Of a stretch of 64,000 bases of DNA, positions 1 through 8,097 are shown piece by piece. This DNA is from Methylobacterium frigidaeris (GTDB taxonomy: Bacteria > Pseudomonadota > Alphaproteobacteria > Rhizobiales > Beijerinckiaceae). How positions within the stretch are numbered: position 1 is the first letter of the stretch; every line of letters begins with the position of its first letter. The notes beneath the pieces are model-generated. The model was given only the letters and a program-made list of their open reading frames with translations, was not told the origin of the DNA and did not search any database. Location of the stretch: NCBI RefSeq assembly GCF_022179185.1, contig NZ_BPQJ01000026.1, positions 1 through 64,000 of the forward strand, written 5' to 3'. The position numbers and the translations under genes were made by a program.

Positions 1-9
1 CCGTTCGGG

Positions 10-55
10 CTTGCCTGGCACCATCGAACGCGTCCGTTCGAAGGTGCGGCGGTAT
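10..55. repeat. Dispersed 46-bp palindromic repeat, copy 1
   Basis: This stretch matches the reverse complement of 33723-33768 with only a few mismatches. The core is a short inverted repeat (TTCGAAC near the centre facing GTTCGAA). Both copies lie outside genes, which suggests a repetitive extragenic palindrome family. Confidence 0.65.
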
Positions 56-139
56 CAGACTGTCCGGAGCGGATTCAGGCCTTCGCGCCCGATCCGGCAC
101 GGATGCATTCATATCGACATTCGAAAGGAGAGCGCGCTT

Positions 140-163
140 CCCCTCTCCCGTGTGGGAGAGGGG
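140..163. repeat. REP-like palindrome (CCCCTCTCCC family)
   Basis: A perfect 10-bp stem, CCCCTCTCCC facing GGGAGAGGGG, with a GTGT loop. Related copies lie at 279-302, 3995-4018, 20750-20792 and 27553-27575. All are intergenic. Confidence 0.7.
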
Positions 164-278
164 CCAGGGGATCGAAGATCCCACGTGAGGGTGCGACGGT
201 CCTGAGCCATGCTCCGGCCGGTCCGCTGCCAGCACCACGCTCTCGGCACTGCACGGAAGCGTCCCACCCTCACCCCTA

Positions 279-302
279 CCCCTCTCCCGCACGGGAGAGG
301 GG
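279..302. repeat. REP-like palindrome (CCCCTCTCCC family)
   Basis: Second copy, with an 11-bp perfect stem and a two-base loop. It lies just downstream of the His-rich gene's stop codon and could end its transcript. The rest of 1-347 shows no gene I can support. Confidence 0.65.
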
Positions 303-347
303 ATCCCGCATCGTCCTCATGACTGTATTTTGTTGGAATAAAATCAA

Positions 348-665
348 TCAGTAGTAGCCGTGGCCTCGGTGATGATGCCGGCCGTGATGATGGCCCCAGT
401 GCCCGTGGTGGTGGCGGTGATGGCCCCAGCCCCCGTGGTGATGATGGTGGCGGCCCCAGCCGCCATGATGGTGGTGATGGCGGTGGCCCCAGCCGTGATG
501 GTGGCCGTACTGCACCTGGACCACCTCGGCCGCGGGCGCCGGGGCTGCGCCGGGCGCGAAGGGCGCCGCCTCGGCCGCCCCGGCCGTGAGGAGACCGCCC
601 GCCACCAGAGCGGCCGCCGCCAGGAGCCGCTTGCCGGCCGCCATCGGATTTCGCATCGTCAGCAT
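348..665 (-). CDS. Secreted histidine/glycine/tryptophan-rich protein
   Basis: A 105-residue protein with a hydrophobic signal peptide ending near AAEA. After a short Ala/Pro linker the last ~55 residues are almost all His, Gly, Trp and Arg, in imperfect HHHHHGGWG-like repeats, ending in Tyr-Tyr. The start at 665 was chosen because GGAGG sits six bases upstream and the signal peptide begins there; longer in-frame extensions run into the hrcA side. His clusters of this sort bind divalent metals (Ni, Zn, Cu), so an exported metal buffer is plausible, but no family assignment is possible. It is divergent from hrcA. Confidence 0.7.
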   Translation of the reverse strand: MLTMRNPMAAGKRLLAAAALVAGGLLTAGAAEAAPFAPGAAPAPAAEVVQVQYGHHHGWGHRHHHHHGGWGRHHHHHGGWGHHRHHHGHWGHHHGRHHHRGHGYY

Positions 666-886
666 GTTCGCCTCCGGTTCCTCTCGCCGCATTCTCGTGC
701 GGCCATGGAGACGAGAGTGATGCCGGGGGGCTGAACGCGGGCTGAGACGCGAGGTCGGCTTCCGTTCAGGTGACGACACTCACGACGGGCGGAGATCGCG
801 ATCGGGCCGCCGCGCGGCGTCGCGTCCGCTTGCGCCGGGCGCCTCGGCCCATCACAGTAAGGGGTCGTTTGGCTCCCGTAGGGTTG

Positions 887-1990
887 ATGAACACGCGCGA
901 TCTCCCACCCCTGCCCGGCGGCTCCGGACAGGCCCGTGCCATTGCCGAGCTCAACGAGCGCTCGCGGGAAATCTTTCGCCAGATCGTCGAGAGCTATCTC
1001 GCCACCGGGGAACCGGTAGGATCGCGCAACCTCGCCCGCATCCTGCCGATGGCGCTCTCGCCGGCCTCGATCCGCAACGTGATGTCGGACCTGGAGCAGG
1101 CCGGGCTGATCTACGCCCCCCATACCAGCGCCGGCCGGCTGCCGACGGAGCACGGCCTGCGCTTCTTCGTCGACGCGCTGCTCGAGCTCGGCGATGTCGG
1201 CCAGGAGGAGAAGGGCCGGATCGAGGCGCAGATGCGCGCCGCCGCCTCGCGTCACACCTTCGAGAGCGCCCTGACCGAGGCCTCGGTGCTGCTCTCCGGT
1301 ATCTCCCGCGGCGCCGGCGTCGTCGTGACCGCCAAGCAGAACCCTCGCTTGCGCCACATCGAGTTCGTGCGCCTCGATCCCGGCCGTGCCCTGGTGGTGC
1401 TGGTCTCCGACGACGGCTCGGTGGAGAACCGCCTGCTCGACCTGCCGCACGGCCTGCCGGCGGGCGCGCTGCAGGAGGCCTCGAACTTCCTCAATGCCCG
1501 CATCCGCGGCCGGACGCTCGGCGAACTGCGCGGCGAGATCGAGGCCGCCCGGGCGGCGATGAAGCAGGAGCTCGACGAGATCACCGAGCGCCTGGTCGAT
1601 GCCGGCCTCGCCCGCTCCGTCGGCCCGAGCGAGGAACGCCAGCTGATCGTGCGCGGCCAGGCCAACCTCCTCGACGACCTGCGGGCGGCCGAGGACCTGG
1701 AGCGCATCCGCCTGCTCTTCAACGACCTGGAGAGCCAGAAGGACGTGATCGATCTCCTCTCCCGCGCCGAGGGCGGCGAGGGGGTGCGGATCTTCATCGG
1801 CTCGGAGAACAAGCTGTTCTCGCTCTCCGGCTCATCGATGATCGCCGCGCCGTTCCGCGACGGCAGCCAGACCATCGTGGGCGTCGTCGGGGTGATCGGC
1901 CCCACCCGGCTCAACTACGCCCGCATCGTCCCGATGGTCGATTTCACCGCGCGCGTGGTGTCGCGGATGCTGGAGCGCGGGCGAGGCTGA
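887..1990 (+). CDS. hrcA: Heat-inducible transcription repressor HrcA
   Basis: A 367-residue HrcA-family repressor, which in other bacteria binds CIRCE operators and represses groE/dnaK-type chaperone genes. The N-terminal winged helix is visible as SREIFRQIVESYLATGEPVGS followed by SPASIRNVMSDLE and the HTSAGRLPTEHGLRFF segment. The C-terminal GAF-like domain ends in VGVIGPTRLNYARIVPMVDF, which is characteristic of the family. The ATG at 887 gives the usual family length; the open frame upstream to 770 is Arg-rich and unlike HrcA. grpE, a common neighbour in other bacteria, is not next to it, and I saw no CIRCE element in the window. Confidence 0.95.
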   Translation: MNTRDLPPLPGGSGQARAIAELNERSREIFRQIVESYLATGEPVGSRNLARILPMALSPASIRNVMSDLEQAGLIYAPHTSAGRLPTEHGLRFFVDALLELGDVGQEEKGRIEAQMRAAASRHTFESALTEASVLLSGISRGAGVVVTAKQNPRLRHIEFVRLDPGRALVVLVSDDGSVENRLLDLPHGLPAGALQEASNFLNARIRGRTLGELRGEIEAARAAMKQELDEITERLVDAGLARSVGPSEERQLIVRGQANLLDDLRAAEDLERIRLLFNDLESQKDVIDLLSRAEGGEGVRIFIGSENKLFSLSGSSMIAAPFRDGSQTIVGVVGVIGPTRLNYARIVPMVDFTARVVSRMLERGRG

Positions 1991-2112
1991 GCGCGGGAGC
2001 CGGCGCAACCGGTTTCTGATGTGGGGAACGCGGAAATCCTGCTTGTCCCCCGGATTCACAAGGGGGGCGGGCTCCGGCATGGTCCGGTGATGGTTCGTGA
2101 TTCCCTCAGGCC

Positions 2113-3954
2113 TTGAGCGCCCCGTCCCGTCCCCTGCGCAGCCACCAGCGCAGCCTGTTCGAACTCGTGGCCGCGCTCGCCCGCGGCGAGGCCACGGGCA
2201 TCGCCGACATCCTGGCGGCGGTGACGCCGGGGGGCGGCAAGTCGCTCCTGCCGGTCATCGCCGCCTCGCGGCTGATCGCGGCGGGCCTCGTCGACCGCGT
2301 GGTCTGGGTCGTGCCGCGGGATTCCCTGCGCCTCCAGGCCGAGGAGGCCTTCGCCGATCCGGCCTGGCGCTCGGCGTTGGGACATTCCCTCTCGGTGCGG
2401 GCCGCCGACAACTCGCCCGATCCGAGCCGAGGCCTGGCCGGCTACGTCACCACCTACCAGGCGGTGGCGGCGGCGCCCGCCCTGCACCTCGCCGAGATGC
2501 GCCGCCACCGCACCCTCCTCGTCGTCGACGAGGTGCACCACCTGCCGGCCCTCGCCGACGGCGAGACGGGGAGCGAGGCCGCGGCCTGGAGCAGCGCCCT
2601 GCTGCCGCTGTTCCGCGAGGCGCGGCTGCGCCTGCTCCTTTCCGGCACCCTGGAGCGGGCCGACGGTCGGCGCATCCTGTGGCTGCCCTACCGCCAGGAG
2701 GGCGGCGCGCCGGTGCCGGACATCGAGGCGCCGGGCTGGGCGGTGATCGGCTATTCCCGCGCCGAGGCGCTGGCCGAGAAGGCGGTGCTTCCGGTCAATT
2801 TCGGGGCGCTGGACGGCGAGGCGAGCTGGCTCGAGGGCGGGCGCACCAGCGGCCAGGCCCGGGTCGGCCCGCACCGGCTCTCGGGGCCGGGCCCGAGCGC
2901 GACGACGCGGCCGGCCCTGTTCACGGCGCTCCGCACGGGGTTCGCCCGCGACCTCCTGCGCGAGGCGTTCTACGCCACCCGCCGGCTGCGGGCCGAGCGC
3001 CGGCGCAAGCGCGGCCTCACCGCAGCGGACGCCGTGCGCGGCCTGGGCAAGCTCCTGGTCGTCGCCCCCGACCAGGCGAGCGCGCAGAGCTACCACGCCA
3101 TGCTCCAGGCCTGGATGCCGGAGGAGCAGGCGCGCCGCGACGTGCGCATCGCCACCTCCGCCGAGACCGACGCCCACGCGGCCCTCGCCGCCTTCCGGCT
3201 CACCCCCGAGCCCGCCGTGCTGGTGACGGTGGCGATGGCCTACGAGGGCCTCGACGCCCCCGAGGTCGCGGTGGTGGCGGCGCTCACCCATATCCGCTCC
3301 CGCCCCTGGCTCGAGCAGATGATCGCCCGGGCGACCCGGGTCGACCCCCATGCGGGCGACTATGCCGACCAGCACGCCCTGGTCTTCCATCCCGACGACC
3401 CCCTCTTCGCGCAGTTCCGCGCCCGGATCGAGACCGAGCAGGCGACCGCGACGCGCCCGCGCAAGCGCCCGACGGGGGCCGCCTCGCCCGAGCCGCGGCC
3501 CCTCGCGCGGGAGACCGACGAGGGCATCGTGCCACTGGAGAGCAATGCGCTGGGCTTGCGCTACGCCATGCTGCGGCCCGGCCCTTCCGTGGCGATGGCC
3601 CGCAAGGAAGCCCGGCAAGCGGCCGCCGAGCCGGCGCCGGTCCCGCCCTCGCGGGTCGAGCGCGCCCTGCGCGCCCGCGTCGCCGCCATGGTGACGGCGC
3701 AGGCGGTGGAGGACGAGGCCGAGCTGCGCCGGACCGGCGGCGCTCCCCTGCCCCACCGCTACAACGCGGTGCTCAAGCGCCTCTTCAACAACAAGAGCCG
3801 CGCCGCGATGACGGTCGAGGAGCTGGAGGCGGCCCTCGCCTGGCTGGAGCGCAACCGGCTGCAGGACCACCTGCACCTGCTCGACGGTGATTCGCGCTAC
3901 GCCTGGAGCGTGCGGCGGCGCTGGGCCGGGGCGGAACGTCGGCCGGGGCAATGA
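2113..3954 (+). CDS. DEAD/DEAH-box (SF2) helicase family protein
   Basis: A 613-residue superfamily II NTPase. Walker A is TPGGGKS (near residue 37), the DEAH-type Walker B is VVDEVHHLP (near 137), motif III is LSGT, and a second RecA-like domain holds VTVAMAYEGLDAPEV and QMIARATRVDP (motif VI). The last ~150 residues are an unassigned basic and helical region. The frame closes at a TGA at 2098, so TTG at 2113 is the first possible start. There is no nuclease, methylase or partner gene alongside, so its substrate cannot be inferred. It resembles the helicase part of restriction or repair proteins only in its core motifs. Confidence 0.85.
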   Translation: MSAPSRPLRSHQRSLFELVAALARGEATGIADILAAVTPGGGKSLLPVIAASRLIAAGLVDRVVWVVPRDSLRLQAEEAFADPAWRSALGHSLSVRAADNSPDPSRGLAGYVTTYQAVAAAPALHLAEMRRHRTLLVVDEVHHLPALADGETGSEAAAWSSALLPLFREARLRLLLSGTLERADGRRILWLPYRQEGGAPVPDIEAPGWAVIGYSRAEALAEKAVLPVNFGALDGEASWLEGGRTSGQARVGPHRLSGPGPSATTRPALFTALRTGFARDLLREAFYATRRLRAERRRKRGLTAADAVRGLGKLLVVAPDQASAQSYHAMLQAWMPEEQARRDVRIATSAETDAHAALAAFRLTPEPAVLVTVAMAYEGLDAPEVAVVAALTHIRSRPWLEQMIARATRVDPHAGDYADQHALVFHPDDPLFAQFRARIETEQATATRPRKRPTGAASPEPRPLARETDEGIVPLESNALGLRYAMLRPGPSVAMARKEARQAAAEPAPVPPSRVERALRARVAAMVTAQAVEDEAELRRTGGAPLPHRYNAVLKRLFNNKSRAAMTVEELEAALAWLERNRLQDHLHLLDGDSRYAWSVRRRWAGAERRPGQ

Positions 3955-3994
3955 TGTCTGCCTGATGGACCCGCACACCCGGAAGTCGCGGGAT

Positions 3995-4018
3995 CCCCTC
4001 CCCTGTGTGGGAGACGGG
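3995..4018. repeat. REP-like palindrome, degenerate copy
   Basis: CCCCTCCCCT facing GGGAGACGGG, a slightly diverged member of the CCCCTCTCCC family, placed between the helicase and the DUF533 gene. The remainder of 3955-4255 holds no gene I can support. Confidence 0.5.
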
Positions 4019-4255
4019 TGGGGTGAGGGTGGCGACGGTGCCGAATCAAGCACTGAACGTCGAGCTGCCGGCACGATGGTTCTCGCTTTACTACGCAAGC
4101 GCGCCACTCTCACCGACAACCCGCCTTCCGCGCGGGCGAGGGAATGCGATCGACTTGAGGCGGGTCGAGGGGATTTTCGCCGCCGACCCGCCATCCTACC
4201 CTTGCGAGAGCGCCCCGACGCCCCATCTCGTCGGCTCGTGCCGGAGGGAGCCCCG

Positions 4256-5119
4256 ATGTTCGACGCCAAGCGCCTGCTCGACCAGTTCCTCGGCGGCGCG
4301 CCGAGAGGTGGACATTCCGGTGGTTCCTTCGGCGGCCATCCCGGCCAGGCGCCCTACGGACAAGGCCATCACGGTCACGCACCCTCCCCCCTCGAACAGG
4401 TCGCCCGTTCCCTCGGTGGCGGAGGCGGCAAGGCGGCGATCCTCGGCGGCCTCGCCTCGCTGGTCCTCGGCGGGCGGCGCGGGGGCGGCGGGTTCGGGCC
4501 GGGCTTCGGTGCGCCGGGCATGGGCTCGGGCATGGGCTCGGGCATGGGAATGGGCTCGACCGGTCGGCTCGGTGGCCTCGCCCTCGTCGCGACCCTCGCC
4601 TACCAGGCCTATCAGAGCTGGCAGGCGAATCAGGGCCAGTCGAATCGGAGCGGGAACGGGCCTGCGCCCGCCCGCGTCAGCGGCTTCATCCCTTCCGCCG
4701 ACGAGGCGGCCAGGATGCTCGGCGGCACGCGGTTCGCGCCCGCCTCGCCAGCCGACGAGCAGGACCGGGCTCGCGCGCTCCTGATCGCGATGATCACCGC
4801 CGCAAAGGCCGACGGTCACATCGATTCGGACGAGCAACGCCGCATTTTCGGCGAGATGGACCGGCACGCCCTGGACGCCGACGACAAGGCCTTCCTGATG
4901 GACGCATTGCGCGCGCCCGTCGACGTCGAAGCGGTGGCGCGCCTCGCCCGCAACCCGGAGCAGGCGAGCGAGATCTACGCCGCCTCCCTGATGGCGATCA
5001 GCGTCGACACGCCGCAGGAGCGGGCCTATCTCGACCATCTCGCCCGGCGGCTCGGGCTCGATCCGGGCTTCGCGCGCCACATCGAAGCCACGCTCGCCGC
5101 CGCTTCATCGCAAAGGTGA
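4256..5119 (+). CDS. DUF533 / TerB-like protein with Gly-rich N-terminal region
   Basis: A 287-residue protein. The first ~150 residues are rich in Gly, His and Met (including repeated MGSGMGSGMG) around a hydrophobic stretch LGGLALVATLAYQAYQSW that may insert in the membrane. The C-terminal ~120 residues form a helical TerB/DUF533 domain, with ALLIAMITAAKADGHIDSDE giving the acidic metal-binding-like signature and the closing RAYLDHLARRLGLDP. The ATG at 4256 follows CGGAGGGA and starts the typical MFDAKRLLDQFLG sequence. The family's function is poorly known; an inner-membrane stress-related role is only a guess. Confidence 0.85.
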   Translation: MFDAKRLLDQFLGGAPRGGHSGGSFGGHPGQAPYGQGHHGHAPSPLEQVARSLGGGGGKAAILGGLASLVLGGRRGGGGFGPGFGAPGMGSGMGSGMGMGSTGRLGGLALVATLAYQAYQSWQANQGQSNRSGNGPAPARVSGFIPSADEAARMLGGTRFAPASPADEQDRARALLIAMITAAKADGHIDSDEQRRIFGEMDRHALDADDKAFLMDALRAPVDVEAVARLARNPEQASEIYAASLMAISVDTPQERAYLDHLARRLGLDPGFARHIEATLAAASSQR

Positions 5120-5127
5120 ACACTTCG

Positions 5128-5189
5128 TTACGACCGTTAACCATTCGCTAACCATCAGGCGCGCCTGATGGGCTGGTAACGAGTCGTAA
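5128..5189 (+). promoter_or_regulatory. minCDE upstream inverted repeat with CtrA-like box
   Basis: This 62-bp region holds a perfect 18-bp palindrome (CATCAGGCG facing CGCCTGATG, 5153-5170) flanked by outer arms TTACGAC (5128-5134) and GTCGTAA (5183-5189). Between them TTAA-N7-CTAACC (5137-5153) matches the alphaproteobacterial CtrA consensus TTAA-N7-TTAA with one mismatch. It ends a few bases before the minC GTG, so it could act as operator, attenuator, or terminator of the upstream gene. Confidence 0.5.
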
Positions 5190-5193
5190 AGAC

Positions 5194-5898
5194 GTGACCA
5201 GCCAGACCCAAACCCGCCCGCCGATCCGCTTCCGTGGCCGCTCGTTCCTGGCGGTCGTGTTAGCTCCCGAGGCGCCGATCGAGGATTGGCTCGCCGACCT
5301 CGACGCCCTTGCCAGGCGCTCTCCGGCGTTCTTCGCCGGCCGCGCCGTGATCCTCGACGTGACCGCGCTCGCTCCGAGCCGGGACGCGCTAAAGGACCTG
5401 GTGGCTGCCCTCAACGAGCGCGAGATCCCCATCATGGGGATCGAGGGCGCCGCGGCGGGCTCGCTCGGGCCGGGGATGCCGCCGCCCCTCAATGGCGGCC
5501 GGCCTTCCGGCGAGGTGGCGATGCCCGGCGAGGCGCCGGCCGCCCCGCAGGTCGAGCGGGTCACGGGCGCGAAATCGCTGATGCTGGAGAGCCCCGTGCG
5601 CTCGGGCCAGGCGATCCTCTTCCCCGAGGGCGACGTGACCGTGATGGGCTCGGTGGCGTCGGGCGCCGAGATCATCGCTGGCGGTTCGATCCACATCTAC
5701 GGGGCCCTGCGCGGTCGCGCCATCGCGGGGGCCGCCGGCTCGCCCGGCGCCCGCATCTTCTGCCGCAAGTTCGAGCCCGAGCTGCTCGCGATCGACGGCC
5801 TCTACCGCATCGCCGACGACATCGACCCGACCCTGCGCGGCCGGGCCGTCCAGGTCTGGCTCGACGGCGACGCGATGCGCACCGCCGCCCTCGACTGA
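5194..5898 (+). CDS. minC: Septum site-determining protein MinC
   Basis: A 234-residue MinC, the FtsZ-assembly inhibitor that MinD brings to the membrane to block septation away from midcell. The N-terminal domain (IRFRGRSFLAVVL..., to about 95) precedes a Pro/Gly-rich linker. The C-terminal beta-helix begins near LESPVRSGQAILFPEGDVTV, with the conserved GSVASGAEIIAGGSIHIYG and FCRKFEPELLAIDG stretches. It starts with GTG at 5194 and has only a weak ribosome-binding site. It is first in a minC-minD-minE operon. Confidence 0.96.
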   Translation: MTSQTQTRPPIRFRGRSFLAVVLAPEAPIEDWLADLDALARRSPAFFAGRAVILDVTALAPSRDALKDLVAALNEREIPIMGIEGAAAGSLGPGMPPPLNGGRPSGEVAMPGEAPAAPQVERVTGAKSLMLESPVRSGQAILFPEGDVTVMGSVASGAEIIAGGSIHIYGALRGRAIAGAAGSPGARIFCRKFEPELLAIDGLYRIADDIDPTLRGRAVQVWLDGDAMRTAALD

Positions 5899-6039
5899 CA
5901 CTCGACCTTCGTCTTCGCCGCCCCGGGGGCCCCGCGGCAACGATCCGCGGACGGGGCGAGATCAAAGAAAACACACGCAGCGGCCGCGCCGGCCGCGACT
6001 TCAGACATCGATCGGCAAACGATCCGTAAAGGGGGACCA

Positions 6040-6855
6040 ATGGCCAAAGTCATCGTGGTGACGTCCGGCAAGGGAGGGGTGGGCAAGACCACCACGACGG
6101 CGGCCTTGGGCGCGGCCCTGGCTCGGACCGGACAGAAGGTCTGCGTGGTCGATTTCGACGTGGGCCTGCGCAACCTCGACCTCATCATGGGCGCCGAGCG
6201 CCGGGTCGTGTACGACCTCATCAACGTCGTCCAGGGCGACGCCAAGCTCCCCCAGGCGCTGATCCGCGACAAGCGCCTCGACACCCTCTCGCTGCTCCCC
6301 GCCTCGCAGACCCGCGACAAGGACGCGCTCACCGACGAGGGCGTCGCCCGCGTCATCGGCGAATTGCGCGAGAAATTCGACTGGGTGATCTGCGACAGCC
6401 CGGCCGGGATCGAGCGCGGCGCGACGCTGGCCATGCGCCACGCCGACATCGCCGTGGTGGTGACCAACCCCGAAGTCTCCTCGGTCCGCGATTCGGATCG
6501 TATCATCGGGCTCCTCGATTCCAAGACCGAGCGGGCCGAGAAAGGCGAGCGGCTGGAGAAGCACCTGATCCTGACCCGCTACGACCCCGGCCGGGCCGAG
6601 CGCGGCGAGATGCTGAAGATCGACGACGTGCTGGAGATCCTGTCGATCCCGCTCCTCGCCGTGATCCCGGAGAGCGAGGAGGTGCTGAAGGCCTCGAACC
6701 TCGGCAGCCCCGTCACGCTGAACGCGCCCCAGAGCGCACCCGCCCGCGCTTATGCCGACGCGGTCAGGCGCCTGAAGGGCGAGACCGTGGCGATGACCGT
6801 ACCGAGCGAGAAGCGCTCGCTGCTCGGCAAGCTGTTCCCCCGGAGGGCGGCATGA
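6040..6855 (+). CDS. minD: Septum site-determining ATPase MinD
   Basis: A 271-residue ParA/MinD-type ATPase with the deviant Walker A GKGGVGKTT (residues 10-18), switch I VDFDVGLRNLDLIMG, Walker B WVICDSPAGIERG and a C-terminal amphipathic membrane-targeting tail (KRSLLGKLFPRR). AGGGGG just upstream of the ATG is a strong ribosome-binding site. Its stop overlaps the minE start by four bases, the usual coupling. It recruits MinC to the inner membrane and is displaced by MinE. Confidence 0.98.
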   Translation: MAKVIVVTSGKGGVGKTTTTAALGAALARTGQKVCVVDFDVGLRNLDLIMGAERRVVYDLINVVQGDAKLPQALIRDKRLDTLSLLPASQTRDKDALTDEGVARVIGELREKFDWVICDSPAGIERGATLAMRHADIAVVVTNPEVSSVRDSDRIIGLLDSKTERAEKGERLEKHLILTRYDPGRAERGEMLKIDDVLEILSIPLLAVIPESEEVLKASNLGSPVTLNAPQSAPARAYADAVRRLKGETVAMTVPSEKRSLLGKLFPRRAA

Positions 6856-7121
6856 ACCTGCTGAACTTCCTGTCGCGGCGCGGGACGGCGCCGGTCGCGC
6901 GCGAGCGGCTCCAGATCCTGCTGGCGCATGAGCGCACCGCGTTCGGCCGCTCGGATCTGGTGGCGATCCTGCGCGAGGAGATCCTGGCGGTGATCGCCAA
7001 GCACGTCGCCATCGACCAGGAGAAGGTGAAGGTGACGATGGAGCGGGGCGAGGCCGTCTCGACCCTCGGCGTCGACATCGAGCTCCCCGACAACAAGGTC
7101 GCCCGGCTCGCCAGCGCGTGA
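6852..7121 (+). CDS. minE: Cell division topological specificity factor MinE
   Basis: An 89-residue MinE. The N-terminal amphipathic anchor (NLLNFLSRR) and the MinD-contact stretch (ARERLQILLAHERT) are followed by the topological-specificity domain with LREEILAVIAKHVAID. The length is typical. The ATGA overlap with minD marks translational coupling. It stimulates MinD ATPase and drives Min dynamics so that MinC is kept away from midcell. Confidence 0.97.
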   Translation: MNLLNFLSRRGTAPVARERLQILLAHERTAFGRSDLVAILREEILAVIAKHVAIDQEKVKVTMERGEAVSTLGVDIELPDNKVARLASA

Positions 7122-7214
7122 CCGCCTTCGCCTGCGGTCGCCGCGAGCGCCGGAGCGCGATATAGGCCGGGCAGGCATCGGGATCCCCGTGCCTGCCCGG
7201 AAGAGGTCGAGGTC

Positions 7215-7757
7215 ATGCCGGACGCGCCCACCATCTACGCCAACACCCTGATGGCCTTGAGCCTGCGCCGGCCGGGCATCCTCCAGGTGACCCTCGGCAC
7301 TGCCGGATTCAGCGGCGACGACGTCGAGGTCGCGGTCAAGCTCGCCGTGCCGGAGGACACCGCCGTCGAGCTGGTCGAGGCCCTGGTCGAGGGGTTGCAG
7401 GCCGCCGCCGAGGAGGACGAGGACGACGAGGCCCCGGAGCCCTACGAGGCCTCGGTCGGCGACGTCGCGACCGCGGGGCTTCTCGCCACCACCCTCGCCA
7501 CCGCCATGGGCGACGCCCTCGACCTCCTGGCCACGCGTCCCGACTTCCTCGAGCGCCTGACCGAGATCGAGGAGCGTGCCGTGCTGACCACGCGCAACTC
7601 CGTCTCCGAGGGCGTGTCGGTCGACGACGAGGCCAAGGCGGTGCGCGACACCGTCGCGGTGCTCCAGAGCCTGTTTGCCCAGTGGCGCAAGGACCATGTT
7701 CCGCCGGCGCCCCCGGCCCCGCCCGCGCCGCCCGAGGACGGGGAGCCGCAGGTCTGA
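7215..7757 (+). CDS. Conserved hypothetical acidic protein
   Basis: A 180-residue protein with no recognised domain. The N-terminal half looks like a small alpha/beta fold, an acidic patch EEDEDDEAPEP lies near residue 75, helices follow, and the tail is Pro-rich (PPAPPAPPAPPEDG). There is no signal peptide or membrane segment. A purine-rich ribosome-binding site (GGAAGAGG) precedes the ATG. It lies 93 bp after minE and converges with the gene ending at 7825. Confidence 0.6.
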   Translation: MPDAPTIYANTLMALSLRRPGILQVTLGTAGFSGDDVEVAVKLAVPEDTAVELVEALVEGLQAAAEEDEDDEAPEPYEASVGDVATAGLLATTLATAMGDALDLLATRPDFLERLTEIEERAVLTTRNSVSEGVSVDDEAKAVRDTVAVLQSLFAQWRKDHVPPAPPAPPAPPEDGEPQV

Positions 7758-7824
7758 GGCTTCCGAGTAGGGCGTCCAAGTGCGGCACTCCGACGAGCGC
7801 CGCGCTCATCTCTCGCGGGCGCTC

Positions 7825-8097
7825 CTACGACGCTTGTCCGCCGCCTGCCCGCCAGCCCCGCGCCAGGCCGAGCCGCGCCGCGGCACCGACGGCGCTGCCG
7901 GCAACCAGGGCGACCGGCGACCCCGCTTCATGGGCCAGGACCAGGCCGCCCGCCAGGAGTGCCGCGGCGAAGGCGGTCGAACGCAGGCGGTGCCGGCGCC
8001 CGTGGGCGACGTGCAGCGCGAGCCAGGCGGAGACGAGCCCGAAGCCGGCACTGCCGAGGGTGTCGAGCCAAGTCACGAACCGGCCCCTCGGGATCAC
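7825..8097 (-). CDS. Small holin-like membrane protein
   Basis: A 90-residue protein with three predicted hydrophobic stretches: LGSAGFGLVSAWLALHVAH, STAFAAALLAGGLVLAHEAG and VALVAGSAVGAAARLGLA. The size and three-segment layout resemble class I holins and other small accessory membrane proteins, but no sequence family is recognised. The GTG start at 8097 overlaps the stop of the upstream peptidase gene (GTGA), so the two are translationally coupled and probably act together. Confidence 0.6.
   Translation of the reverse strand: MIPRGRFVTWLDTLGSAGFGLVSAWLALHVAHGRRHRLRSTAFAAALLAGGLVLAHEAGSPVALVAGSAVGAAARLGLARGWRAGGGQAS

Noticed and set aside
400..500. Short repeats resembling a repeat array
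   Set aside because: They are degenerate codon repeats for the His/Gly/Trp-rich protein.
2056..4269. 737-residue minus-strand frame opposite the helicase
   Set aside because: Arg/Gly-rich shadow of the helicase; no initiation signal or motif.
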